From positions 4,340,001-4,404,000 of the forward strand of contig NW_027478168.1 in assembly GCF_051020975.1 (NCBI RefSeq): a DNA stretch of 64,000 nucleotides, written 5' to 3'. Origin of the DNA: Osmia lignaria lignaria. Taxonomy: Eukaryota; Arthropoda; Insecta; Hymenoptera; Megachilidae. Of this stretch, positions 1-12,210 are shown in pieces. The position numbers and the translations under genes were made by a program. Below the pieces are notes generated by a model. The model did no database searches. It was not told where the DNA came from and worked only from the letters and a program-made list of their open reading frames with translations. Positions within the stretch are counted from its first letter, which is position 1. The number at the start of each line of letters is the position of its first letter.

Positions 1-298
1 GGCCTGACGGACATATTTCGAGATATTTCTTCTTCTGGTTGTTCTTCTTCTGCACAGCTAAGCTGGAAGTGGCATTTGCAGCTCGCAATAGTGCAGAGTT
101 ATCTCAAAGAAAGGGGCCACGGTGTTTCTGTATCTCTATTATGTTGGTGCGGCTTCGGAACTTTTAAATATCTTGATATATCTCGAGAACTACGCGTCTG
201 ACCAAAAAATATCATAGAATATAAAAAGTAGGAAACTTAATTCTCTACAAAAAAGGTCTCTTAACATTTTGCCATAGCTCGCTTCGTTTCCGAGATAT
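1..298. repeat. Partial satellite unit at left window edge
   Basis: The window opens at unit base 25, so the first 24 bases of this unit lie outside. It has the A-type 3' part with the private variants CGCGTCTGACC and AGAATATAAAAAG, and a G in the pyrimidine tract (TTCTGGTTGTTC). The same combination recurs in the unit at 1586, five units downstream, so these two are sister copies. Confidence 0.95.
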
Positions 299-3200
299 AT
301 GCAGATTTATCTCAAGGGAAGGGGCCTGACGGACATATTTTGAGATATTTCTTCTTCTTGTTGTTCTTCTTCTGCACAGCTAAGCTGGAAGTGGCATTTG
401 CAGCTCGCAATAGTGCAGAGTTATCTCAAAGAAAGGGGCCACGGTGTTTCTGTATCTCTATTATGTTGGTGCGGCTTCGGAACTTTTAAATATCTCCATA
501 TATCTCGAAAACTACGCTTCTCATGAAAAAATATCATAGAACATAACTTGTAGGAAACATAATTCTCTACAAAAAAGGTCTCTTACCATTTTGCCATAGC
601 TCGCTTCGTTTCCGAGATATTTGCAGATATATCTCAAGGGAAGGGGCCTGACGGACATATTTCGAGATATTTCTTCTTCTTGTTGTTCTTCTTCTGCACA
701 GCTAAACTGGAAGTGGCATTTCCAGCTCGCAATAGTGCAGAGTTATCTGAAAGAAAGGGGCCACGGTGTTTCCTTATCTCTATTATGTTGGTGCGGCTTC
801 GGAACTTTTAGATATCTTGATATATCTCGAGAACTACGCATCTGATCAAAAAATATCATAGAACATAAAAAGTAGGAAACTTAATTTTCTACAAATAAGG
901 TGTCTTAACATTTTGCCATAGCTCGCTTCGTTTCCGAGATATTTGCAGATTTATCTCAAGGGAAGGGGCCTGACGGACATATTTCGAAATATTTCTTCTT
1001 CTTGTTGTTCTTCTTCTGCACAGCTAAGCTGGAAGTGGCATTTGCAGCTCGCAATAGTGCAGAGTTATCTCAAAGAAAGGGCCACGGTGTTTCTGTATCT
1101 CTATTATGTTGGTGCGGCTTCGGAACTTTTAAATATCTTGATATATCTCGAGAACTACGCATCTGATCAAAAAATATCATAGAACATAGAAAGTAGGAAA
1201 CTTAATTCTCTACGAAAAAGGTCTGTTAACATTTTGCCATAGCTCGCTTCGTTTCCGAGATATTTGCAGATTTATCTCAAGGGAAGGGGCCTGACGGACA
1301 TATTTCGAGATATTTCTTCTTCTTGTTGTTCTTGTTCTGCACAGCTAAGCTGGAAGTAGCATTTGCAGCTCGCACTAGTGCAGAGTGAACTCAAAGAAAG
1401 GGGCCACGGTGTTTCTGTATCTCTATTATGTTGGTGCGGCTTCGGAACTTTTAAATATCACGATATATCTCGAAAACTACGCTTCTGATCAAAAAATATC
1501 ATAGAACATAACTTGTAGGAGACATAATTCTCTACAAAAACGGTCTCTTAACATTTTGCCATAGCTCGCTTCGTTTCCGAGATATTTGCAGATTTATCTC
1601 AAGGGAAGGGGCCTGACGGACATATTTCGAGATATTTCTTCTTCTGGTTATTCTTCTTCTGCACAGCTAAGCTGGAAGTGGCATTTGCAGCTCGCAATAG
1701 TGCAGAGTTATCTCAAAGAAAGGGGCCACGGTGTTTCTGTATCTCTATTATGTTGGTGCGGCTTCGGAACTTTTAAATATCTTGATATATCTCGAGAACT
1801 ACGCGTCTGACCAAAAAATATCATAGAATATAAAAAGTAGGAAACTTAATTCTCTACAAAAAAGGTCTCTTAACATTTTGCCATAGCTCGCTTCGTTTCC
1901 GAGATATGTGCAGATTTATCTCAAGGGAAGGGGCCTGACGGACATATTTCGAGATATTTCTTCTTCTTGTTGTTCTTCTTCTGCACAGCTAAGCTGGAAA
2001 TGGCATTTGCAGCTCGCAATAGTGCAGAGTTATCTCAAAGAAAGAGGCCACGGTGTTTCTGTACCTCTATTATGTTGGTGCAGCTTCGGAACTTTTAAAT
2101 ATCTTGATATATCTCGAGAACTTCGCATCTGATCAAAAAATATCATAGAACATAAAAAGTAGAAAACTTAATTCTCTACAAAAAAGGTCTCTTAACATTT
2201 TGCCATAGCTCGCTTTGTTTCCGAGATATATGCAGATTTATCTCAAGGGAAGGGGCCTGACGGACATATTTTGAGATATTTCTTCTTCTTGTTGTTCTTC
2301 TTCTGCACAGCTAAGCTGGAAGTGGCATTTGCAGCTCGCAATAGTGCAGAGTTATCTCAAAGAAAGGGGCCACGGTGTTTCTGTATCTCTATTATGTTGG
2401 TGCGGCTTCGGAACTTTTAAATATCTTGATATATTTCGAGAACTACGCATCTGATCAAAAAATATCATAGAACATAAAAAGTAGGAAACCTAATTCTCTA
2501 CAAATAAAGTCTCTTAACATTTTGCCATAGCTCGCTTCGTTTCCGAGATATTTGCAGATTTATCTCGAGGGAAGGGGCCTGACGGACATATTTCGAGATA
2601 TTTCTTCTTCTTGTTGTTCTTCTTCTGCACAGCTAAGCTGGAAGTGGCATTTGCGCCTCGCACTATTGCAGAGTTATCTCAACGAAAGGGGCCACGGTGT
2701 TTCTGTATCTCTATTATGTTGGTGCGGCTTCGGAACTTTTAAATATCTCGATATATCTCGAAAACTACGCTTCTGATCAAAAAATATCATAGAACATAAA
2801 TTGTAGGAAACATAATTCTCTACAAAAAAGGTCTCTTAAGATTTTGCCATAGCTCGTTTCCTTTCCGAGATATTTGCAGATATATCTCAAGGGAAGGGGC
2901 CTGACGGACATATTTCGAGATATTTCTTCTTCTTGTTGTTCTTCTTCTGCACAGCTAAACTGGAAGTGGCGTTTCCAGCTCGCAATAGCGCAGAGTTATC
3001 TCAAAGAAAGGGGCCACGGTGTTTCTGTATCTCTATTATGTTGGTGCGGCTTCGGAACTTTTAAATATCTTGATATATCTCGAGAACTACGCATCTGATC
3101 AAGAAATATCATAGAACATAAAAAGTAGGAAACTTAATTCTCTACAAATAAAGTCTCTTAACATTTTGCCATAGCTCGCTTCGTTTCCGAGATATGTGCA

Positions 3201-3517
3201 GATTTATCTCAAGGGAAGGGGCCTGACGGACATATTTCGAGATATTTCTTCTTCTTGTTGTTCTTCTTCTGCACAGCTAAGCTGGAAGTGGCTTTTGCGG
3301 CTCGCACTAGTGCAGAGTTATCTCAAAGAAAGAGGCCACGGTGTTTCTGTACCTCTATTATGTTGGTGCAGCTTCGGAACTTTTAAATATCTTGATATAT
3401 CTCGAGAACTTCGCATCTGATCAAAAAATATCATAGAACATAAAAAGTAGAAAACTTAATTCTCTACAAAAAAGGTCTCTTAACATTTTGCCATAGCTCG
3501 TTTGGTTTCCGAGATAT
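299..3517. repeat. Heterogeneous left section of the array
   Basis: Ten units mix all three central variants and both 3' types, with many single-unit changes. The units at 299 and 2230 share ATATGCAG and TTTTGAG; the unit at 1586 is a sister of the one at the left edge; the units at 1908 and 3196 share GTACCTC, TGCAGCTTCGG and GAACTTCGC. These relationships, five to six units apart, suggest an old higher-order repeat that has partly decayed. Confidence 0.8.
943..1263. repeat. 321-bp unit with a one-base deletion in the second G-rich segment
   Basis: GAAAGGGCC replaces the usual GAAAGGGGCC near 1077-1082, shifting the unit phase by one base. I saw this deletion in no other unit. It would also shift the apparent reading frame, with no sign of that mattering to the copy. 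Confidence 0.9.
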
Positions 3518-4483
3518 TTGCAGATATATCTCAAGGGAAGGGGCCTGACGGACATATTTCGAGATATTTCTTCTTCTTGTTGTTCTTCTTCTGCACAGCT
3601 AAACTGGAAGTGGCATTTCTAGCTCGCAATAGTGCAGAGTTATCTCAAAGAAAGGGGCCACGGTGTTTCTGTATCTCTATTATGTTAGTGCGGCTTCGGA
3701 ACTTTTATATATCTTGATATATCTCGAGAACTACGCATCTGATCAAAAAATATCATAGAACATAAAAAGTAGGAAACTTAATTCTCTACAAAAAAGGTCT
3801 CTTAACATTTTGCCATAGCTCGTTTCGTTTCCGAGATATTTGCAGAAATATCTCAAGGGAAGGAGCCTGACGGACATATTTCGAGATATTTCTTCTTCTT
3901 GTTGTTCTTCTTCTGCACAGCTAAGCTGGAAGTGGCGTTTCCAGCTCGCAATAGCGCAGAGTTATCTCAAAGAAAGGGGCCACGGTGTTTCTGTATCTCT
4001 ATTATGTTGGTGCGGCTTCCGAACTTTTAAATATCTTGATATATCTCGAGAACTACGCGTCTGATCAAAAAATATCATAGAATATAAAAAGTAGGAAACT
4101 TAATTCTCTACAAAAAAGGTCTCTTAACATTTTGCCATAGCTCGCTTCGTTTCCGAGATATGTGCAGATTTATCTCAAGGGAAGGGGCCTGACGGACATA
4201 TTTCGAGATATTTCTTCTTCTTGTTGTTCTTCTTCTGCACAGCTAAGCTGGAAATGGCATTTGCAGCTCGCAATAGTGCAGAGTTATCTCAAAGAAAGAG
4301 GCCACGGTGTTTCTGTACCTCTATTATGTTGGTGCAGCTTCGGAACTTTTAAATATCTTGATATATCTCGAGAACTTCGCATCTGATCAAAAAATATCAT
4401 AGAACATAAAAAGTAGAAAACTTAATTCTCTACAAAAAAGGTCTCTTAACATTTTGCCATAGCTCGTTTGGTTTCCGAGATAT
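3518..4483. repeat. Trimeric higher-order repeat, copy 1 (966 bp)
   Basis: Three distinct units follow one another. The first is preceded by GCTCGTTTGGTTTCC and carries ATGTTAGTGCGG. The second begins TTGCAGAAATATCTC and has GGAGCCTG, GCTTCCGAAC and AGAATATAAAAAG. The third has GTGCAGATTTATC, GTACCTC and GAACTTCGC. The same series follows at 4484. Copy 1 has the private variant CATTTCTAGC near 3615-3624. Confidence 0.9.
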
Positions 4484-5449
4484 TTGCAGATATATCTCAA
4501 GGGAAGGGGCCTGACGGACATATTTCGAGATATTTCTTCTTCTTGTTGTTCTTCTTCTGCACAGCTAAACTGGAAGTGGCATTTCCAGCTCGCAATAGTG
4601 CAGAGTTATCTCAAAGAAAGGGGCCACGGTGTTTCTGTATCTCTATTATGTTAGTGCGGCTTGGGAACTTTTATATATCTTGATATATCTCGAGAACTAC
4701 GCATCTGATCAAAAAATATCATAGAACATAAAAAGTAGGAAACTTAATTCTCTACAAAAAAGGTCTCTTAACATTTTGCCATAGCTCGTTTCGTTTCCGA
4801 GATATTTGCAGAAATATCTCAAGGGAAGGAGCCTGACGGACATATTTCGAGATATTTCTTCTTCTTGTTGTTCTTCTTCTGCACAGCTAAGCTGGAAGTG
4901 GCGTTTCCAGCTCGCAATAGCGCAGAGTTATCTCAAAGAAAGGGGCCACGGTGTTTCTGTATCTCTATTATGTTGGTGCGGCTTCCGAACTTTTAAATAT
5001 CTTGATATATCTCGAGAACTACGCGTCTGATCAAAAAATATCATAGAATATAAAAAGTAGGAAACTTAATTCTCTACAAAAAAGGTCTCTTAACATTTTG
5101 CCATAGCTCGCTTCGTTTCCGAGATATGTGCAGATTTATCTCAAGGGAAGGGGCCTGACGGACATATTTCGAGATATTTCTTCTTCTTGTTGTTCTTCTT
5201 CTGCACAGCTAAGCTGGAAATGGCATTTGCAGCTCGCAATAGTGCAGAGTTATCTCCAAGAAAGAGGCCACGGTGTTTCTGTACCTCTATTATGTTGGTG
5301 CAGCTTCGGAACTTTTAAATATCTTGATATATCTCGAGAACTTCGCATCTGATCAAAAAATATCATAGAACATAAAAAGTAGAAAACTTAATTCTCTACA
5401 AAAAAGGTCTCTTAACATTTTGCCATAGCTCGCTTCGTTTCCGAGATAT
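4484..5449. repeat. Trimeric higher-order repeat, copy 2 (966 bp)
   Basis: This repeats the unit series of 3518-4483 with very few differences. The changes I noticed are GCTTGGGAAC instead of GCTTCGGAAC in the first unit and TATCTCCAAG instead of TATCTCAAAG in the third. The unit before copy 1 (3196) shares its 3' part with the third unit, so the trimer lineage may begin earlier. Confidence 0.9.
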
Positions 5450-8400
5450 ATGCAGATTTATCTCAAGGGAAGGGGCCTGGCGGACATATTACGAGATATT
5501 TCTTCTTCTTGTTGTTCTTCTTCTGCACAGCTAAGCTGGAAGTGGCATTTGCAGCTCACAATAGTGCAGAGTTATCTCAAAGAAAGGGGCCACGGTGTTT
5601 CTGTATCTCTATTATGTTGGTGCGGCTTCGGAACTTTTAAATATCTCGAGATATCTCGAAAACTACGCTTCTGATCAAAAAATATCATAGAACATAAAAA
5701 GTAGGAAACTTAATTCTCTACAAAAAAGGTCTCTTAACATTTTGCCATAGCTCTCTTCGTTTCCGAGATATTTGCAGATTTATCTCAAGGGAAGGGGCCT
5801 GACGGACATATTTCGAGATATTTCTTCTTCTTGTTGTTCTTCTTCTGCACAGCTAAACTGGAAGTGGCATTTCAGCTCGCAATAGTGCAGAGTTATCTCA
5901 AAGAGAGGGGCCACGGTGTTTCTGTATCTCTATTATGTTGGTGCGGCTTCGGAACTTTTAAATATCTCGATATATCTCGAAAACTACGCATCTGATCAAA
6001 AAATATCATAGAACATAAAAAGTAGGAAACTTAATTCTCTACAAAAAAGGTCTCTTAACATTTTGCCATAGCTCGCTTCGTTTCCGAGATATTTGCTCAT
6101 TTATCTCAAGGGAAGGGACCTGACGGACATATTTCGAGATATTTCTTCTTCTTGTTGTTCTTCTTCTGCACAGCTAAGCTGGAAGTGGCATTTGCGGCTC
6201 GCACTAGTGCAGAGTTATCTCAAAGAAAGGGGCCACGGTGTTTCTGTATCTCTATTATGTTGGTGCGGCTTCGGAACTTTTAAATATCTCGATATATCTC
6301 GAAAACTACGCTTCTGATCAAAAAATATCATAGAACATGAAAAGTAGGAAACTTAATTCTCTACAAAAAAGGTCTCTTAACATTTTGCCATAGCTCTCTT
6401 TGTTTCCGAGATATTTGCAGATTTATCTCAAGGGAAGGGGCCTGACGGACATATTTCGAGATATTTCTTCTTCTTGTTGTTCTTCTTCTGCACAGCTAAG
6501 CTGGAAGTGGCATTTGCGGCTCGCACTAGTGCAGAGTTATCTCAAAGAAAGGGGCCACGGTGTTTCTGTATCTCTATTATGTTGGTGCGGCTTCGGAACT
6601 TTTAAACATCTCGATATATCTCGAAAACTACGCATCTGATCAAAAAATATCATAGAACATAAAAAGTAGGAAACTTAATTCTCTACAAAAACGCTCTCTT
6701 AACATCTTGCCATAGCTCGCTTCGTTTCCGAGATATTTGCAGATTTATCTCAAGGGAAGGGGCCTGACGGGCATATTTCGAGATATTTCTTCTTCTTGTT
6801 GTTCTTCTTCTGTACAGCTAAGCTGGAAGTGGCATTTGCGGCTCGCACTAGTGCACAGTTATCTCAAAGAAAGGGGCCACGGTGTTTCTGTATCTCTATT
6901 ATGTTGGTGCGGCTTCGGAACTTTTGAATATCTCGATATATCTCGAAAACTACGCTTCTGATCAAAAAATATCATAGAACATAAATTGTAGGAAACATAA
7001 TTCTCTACAAAAAACGTCTCTTAACATTTTGCCATAGCTCGCTTCGTTTCCGAGATATTTGCAGATTTATCTCAAGGGAAGGGGCCTGACGGACATATTT
7101 CGAGATATTTCTTCTTCTTGTTGTTCTTCTTCTGCACAGCTAAGCTGGAAGTGGCATTTGCGGCTCGCACTAGTGCAGAGTTATCTCAAAGAAAGGGGCC
7201 ACGGTGTTTCTGTATCTCTATTATGTTGGTGCGGCTTCGGAACTTTTAAATATCTCGATATATCTCGAAAACTACGCTTCTGATCAAAAAATATCATAGA
7301 TCATGAAAAGTAGGAAACTTAATTCTCTACAAAAAAGGTCTCTTAACATTTTGCCATAGCTCTCTTCGTTTCCGAGATATTTGCAGATTTATCTCAAGGG
7401 AAGGGGCCTGACGGACATATTTCGAGATATTTCTTCTTCTTGTTGTTCTTCTTCTGCACAGCTAAACTGGAAGTGGCATTTCAGCTCGCAATAGTGCAGA
7501 GTTATCTCAAAGAGAGGGGCCACGGTGTTTCTGTATCTCTATTATGTTGGTGCGCCTTCGGAACTTTTAAATATCTTGATATATCTCGAGAACTACGCAT
7601 CTGATCAAAAAATATCATAGAAGATAAAAAGTAGGAAACTTAATTCTCTACAAAAAAGGTCTCTTAACATTTTGTCATAGCTCGCTTCGTTTCCGAGATA
7701 TTTGCAGATTTATCTCAAGGGAAGGGGCCTGACGGACATATTTAGAGATATTTCTTCTTCTTGTTGTTCTTCTTCTGCACAGCTAAGCTGGAAGTGGCAT
7801 TTGCGGCTCGCACTAGTGCAGAGTTATCTCAAGGAAAGGGGCCACGGTGTTTCTGTATCTCTATTATGTTGGTGCGGCTTCGGAACTTTTAAATATCTCG
7901 ATATATCTCGAAAACTACGCTTCTGATCAAAAAATATCATAGAACATGAAAAGTAGGAAACTTAATTCTCTACAAAAAAGGTCTCTTAACATTTTGCCAT
8001 AGCTCTCTTCGTTTCCGAGATATTTGCAGATTTATCTCAAGGGAAGGGGCCTGACGGACATATTTCGAGATATTTCTTCTTCTTGTTGTTCTTCTTCTGC
8101 ACAGCTAAACTGGAAGTGGCATTTCAGCTCGCAATAGTGCAGAGTTATCTCAAAGAGAGGGGCCACGGTGTTTCTGTATCTCTATTATGTTGGTGCGGCT
8201 TCGGAACTTTTAAATATCTCGATATATCTCGAAAACTACGCTTCTGATCAAAAAATATCATAGAACATGAAAAGTAGGAAACTTAATTCTCTACAAAAAA
8301 GGTCTCTTAACATTTTGCCATAGCTCTCTTCGTTTCCGAGATATTTGCAGATTTATCTCAAGGGAAGGGGCCTGACGGACATATTTCGAGATATTTCTTC

Positions 8401-9309
8401 TTCTTGTTGTTCTTCTTCTGCACAGCTAAACTGGAAGTGGCATTTCAGCTCGCAATAGTGCAGAGTTATCTCAAAGAGAGGGGCCACGGTGTTTCTGTAT
8501 CTCTATTATGTTGGTGCGGCTTCGGAACTTTTAAATATCTCGATATATCTCGAAAACTACGCATCTGATCAAAAAATATCATAGAACATAAAAAGTAGGA
8601 AACTTAATTCTCTACAAAAAAGGTCTCTTAACATTTTGCCATAGCTCGCTTCGTTTCCGAGATATTTGCACATTTATCTCAAGGGAAGGGGCCTGACGGA
8701 CATATTTCGAGATATTTCTTCTTCTTGTTGTTCTTCTTCTGCACAGCTAAGCTGGAAGTGGCATTTGCGGCTCGCACTAGTGCAGAGTTATCTCAAAGAA
8801 AGGGGCCACGGTGTTTCTGTATCTCTATTATGTTGGTGCGGCTTCGGAACTTTTAAATATCTAGATATATCTCGAAAACTACGCTTCTGATCAAAAAATA
8901 TCATAGAACATGAAAAGTAGGAAACTTAATTCTCTACAAAAAAGGTCTCTTAACATTTTGCCATAGCTCTCTTTGTTTCCGAGATATTTGCAGATTTATC
9001 TCAAGGGAAGGGGCCTGACGGACATATTTCGAGATATTTCTTCTTCTTGTTGTTCTTCTTCTGCACAGCTAAGCTGGAAGTGGCATTTGCGGCTCGCACT
9101 AGTGCTGAGTTATCTCAAAGAAAGGGGCCACGGTGTTTCTGTATCTCTATTATGTTGGTGCGGCTTCGGAACTTTTAAATATCTCGATATATCTCGAAAA
9201 CTACGCTTCTGATCAAAAAATATCATAGAACATAAAAAGTAGGAAACTTAATTCTCTACAAAAAAGGTCTCTTAACATTTTGCCATAGCTCGCTTCGTTT
9301 CCGAGATAT
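5450..9309. repeat. Section rich in GCGGCTCGCACTAG units and a 321-bp lineage
   Basis: Most of these units pair the palindromic central segment with a recombinant 3' part: a B-type first portion (CTCGAAAACTACGCTTCTG) followed by A-type sequence (AAAAGTAGGAAACTTAATT), often with the marker AACATGAAAAG. Four units (5772, 7381, 8024, 8345) share a one-base deletion, CATTTCAGCTCGC. GCTCTCTTCG or GCTCTCTTTG at the unit end is another frequent local marker. Confidence 0.85.
8024..8665. repeat. Adjacent 321-bp sister units
   Basis: The units at 8024 and 8345 are nearly the same and both carry the one-base deletion CATTTCAGCTCGC and the variant AAAGAGAGGGG. Their tails differ (CGCTTCTG with AACATGAAAAG against CGCATCTG with AACATAAAAAG). 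The same deletion occurs at 5871 and 7481, so it has spread by duplication or conversion rather than arising four times. Confidence 0.85.
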
Positions 9310-9631
9310 TTGCAGATTTATCTCAAGGGAAGGGGCCTGACGGACATATTTCGAGATATTTCTTCTGCTTGTTGTTCTTCTTCTGTACAGCTAAGCTGGA
9401 AGTGGCATTTGCGGCTCGCACTAGTGCACAGTTATCTCAAAGAAAGGGGCCACGGTGTTTCTGTATCTCTATTATGTTGGTGCGGCTTCGGAACTTTTAA
9501 ATATCTCGATATATCTCGAAAACTACGCTTCTGATCAAAAAATATCATAGGACATAAATTGTAGGAAACATAATTCTCTACAAAAAACGTCTCTTAACAT
9601 TTTGCCATAGCTCGCTTCGTTTCCGAGATAT

Positions 9632-10275
9632 TTGCAGATTCAGCTCAAAGGAACTGGCCTGACGGACATATTTCGAGATATTTCTTCTTCTTGTTGTTCT
9701 TCCTCTGCACAGCTAAGCTGGAAGCGGCATTTGCAGCTTGCAATAGTGCAGAGTTATCTCAAAGAAAGGGGTCACGGTGTTTCTGCATCTCTATTATGTT
9801 GGTGCGGCTTCGGAACTTTTAAATATCTTGATATATCTCGAGAACTACGCATCTGATCAAAAAATATCATAGAACATAAAAAGTAGGAAACTTCATTCTC
9901 TACAAAAAAGGTCTCTTAACATTTTGCCATAGCTCGCTTCGTTTCCGAGATATTTGCATATTTATCTCAAGGGAAGGGGCCTGACGGACATATTTCGAGA
10001 TGTTTCTTCTTCTTGTTGTTCTTCTTCTGCACAGCTAAGCTGGAAGTGGCATTTGCGGCTCGCACTAGTGCTGAGTTATCTCAAAGAAAGGGGCCACGGT
10101 GTTTCTGTATCTCTATTATGTTGGTGCGGCTTCGGAACTTTTAAATATCTCGATATATCTCGAAAACTACGCTTCTGATCAAAAAATATCATAGAACATA
10201 AATTGTAGGAAACATAATTCTCTACAAAAAACGTCTCTTAACATTTTGCCATAGCTCGCTTCGTTTCCGAGATAT
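9632..10275. repeat. Dimeric higher-order repeat, copy 1 (644 bp)
   Basis: A unit beginning TTGCAGATTCAGCTC with AAAGGAACTGGCC, GAAGCGGC, GGGGTCACGG and TTTCTGCATC is followed by one beginning TTGCATATTTATC. The pair is repeated at 10276. The first unit type occurs once more at 11886, in rearranged form. Confidence 0.9.
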
Positions 10276-10919
10276 TTGCAGATTCAGCTCAAAGGAACTG
10301 GCCTGACGGACATATTTCGAGATATTTCTTCTTCTTGTTGTTCTTCCTCTGCACAGCTAAGCTGGAAGCGGCATTTGCAGCTCGCAATAGTGCAGAGTTA
10401 TCTCAAAGAAAGGGGTCACGGTGTTTCTGCATCTCTATTATGTTGGTGCGGCTTCGGAACTTTTAAATATCTTGATATATCTCGAGAACTACGCATCTGA
10501 TCAAAAAATATCATAGAACATAAAAAGTAGGAAACTTAATTCTCTACAAAAAAGGTCTCTTAACATTTTGCCATAGCTCGCTTCGTTTCCGAGATATTTG
10601 CATATTTATCTCAAGGGAAGGGGCCTGACGGACATATTTCGAGATATTTCTTCTTCTTGTTGTTCTTCTTCTGCACAGCTAAGCTGGAAGTGGCATTTGC
10701 GGCTCGCACTAGTGCAGAGTTATCTCAAAGAAAGGGGCCACGGTGTTTCTGTATCTCTATTATGTTGGTGCGGCTTCGGAACTTTTAAATATCTCGATAT
10801 ATCTCGAAAACTACGCTTCTGATCAAAAAATATCATACAACATAAAAAGTAGGAAACGTAATTCTCTACAAAAAAGGTCTCTCAACATTTTGCCATAGCT
10901 CGCTTCGTTTCCGAGATAT
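10276..10919. repeat. Dimeric higher-order repeat, copy 2 (644 bp)
   Basis: This repeats the unit pair of 9632-10275 with few changes, such as GCAGCTCGC where copy 1 has GCAGCTTGC, and GTGCAGAG where copy 1 has GTGCTGAG. The second unit keeps the TTGCATATTTATC start. Confidence 0.88.
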
Positions 10920-11885
10920 TTGCACATTTATCTCACGGGAAGGGGCCTGGCGGACATATTTCGAGATATTTCTTCTTCTTGTTGTTCTTCTTCTGCACAG
11001 CTAAGCTGGAAGTGGCATTTGCGGCTCGCACTAGTGCAGAGTTATCTCAAAGAAAGGGGCCACGGTGTTTCTGTATCTCTATTATGTTGGTGCGGCTTCG
11101 GAACTTTTAAATATCTTGATATATCTCGAGAACTACCCATCTGATCAAAAAATATCATAGAACATAAAAAGTAGGAAACTTAACTCTCTACAAAAAAGGT
11201 CTCTTAAGATTTTGCCATAGCTCGCTTCGTTTCCGAGATATTTGCAGATTTATCTCAAGGGAAGGGGCCTAACGGACATATTTCGAGATATTTCTTCTTC
11301 TTGTTGTTCTTCTTCTGCACAGCTAAACTGGAAGTGGCATTTCCAGCTCGCTATAGTGCAGAGTTATCTCAAAGAGAGGGGCCACGGTGTTTCTGTATCT
11401 CTATTATGTTGGTGCGCCTTCGGAACTTTCAAATATCTTGATATATCTCGAGAACTACGCATCTGATCAAAAAATATCATAGAAGATAAAAAGTAGGAAA
11501 CTTAATTCTCTACAAAAAAGGTCTCTTAACATTTTGCCATAGCTCGCTTCGTTTCCGAGATATTTGCAGATTTATCTCAAGGGAAGGGGCCTGACGGACA
11601 TACTTCGAGATATTTCTTCTTCTTGTTGTTCTTCCTCTGCACAGCTAAGCTGGAAGTGGCATTTGCAGCTCGCAATGGTGCAGAGTTATCTCAAAGAAAG
11701 GGGCCACGGTGTTTCTGTATCTCTATTATGTTGGTGCGGCTTCGGAACTTTTAAATATCTCGATATATCTCGAAAACTACGCTTCTGATCAAAAAATATC
11801 ATAGAACATAAATTGTAGGAAACATAATTCTCTACAAAAAACGTCTCTTAACATTTTGCCATAGCTCGCTTCGTTTCCGAGATAT

Positions 11886-12210
11886 TTGCAGATTCAGCTC
11901 AAAGGAACTGGCCTGACGGACATATTTCGAGATATTTCTTCTTCTTGTTGTTCTTCCTCTGCAGAGCTAAGCTGGAAGTGGCATCTGCAGCTCGCAATAG
12001 TGCAGAGTTATCTCAAAGAAAGGGGCCACGGTGTTTCTGCGGTGTTTCTGCGATGTTGGTGCGGCTTCGGAACTTTTAAATATCTTGATATATCTCGAGA
12101 ACTAAGCATCTGATCAAAAAATATCATAGAACATAAAAAGTAGGAAACTTAATTCTCTACAAAAAAGGTCTCTTAACATTTTGCCATAGCTCGCTTCGTT
12201 TCCGAGATAT
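11886..12210. repeat. 325-bp unit with an 11-bp local duplication
   Basis: CGGTGTTTCTG occurs twice in a row at 12029-12039 and 12040-12050, and the usual TATCTCTATT that follows is missing, a net gain of three bases. Apart from this and a GCAGAGC change it matches the TTGCAGATTCAGCTC class seen at 9632 and 10276. It is the only unit of this form in the window. Confidence 0.9.
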
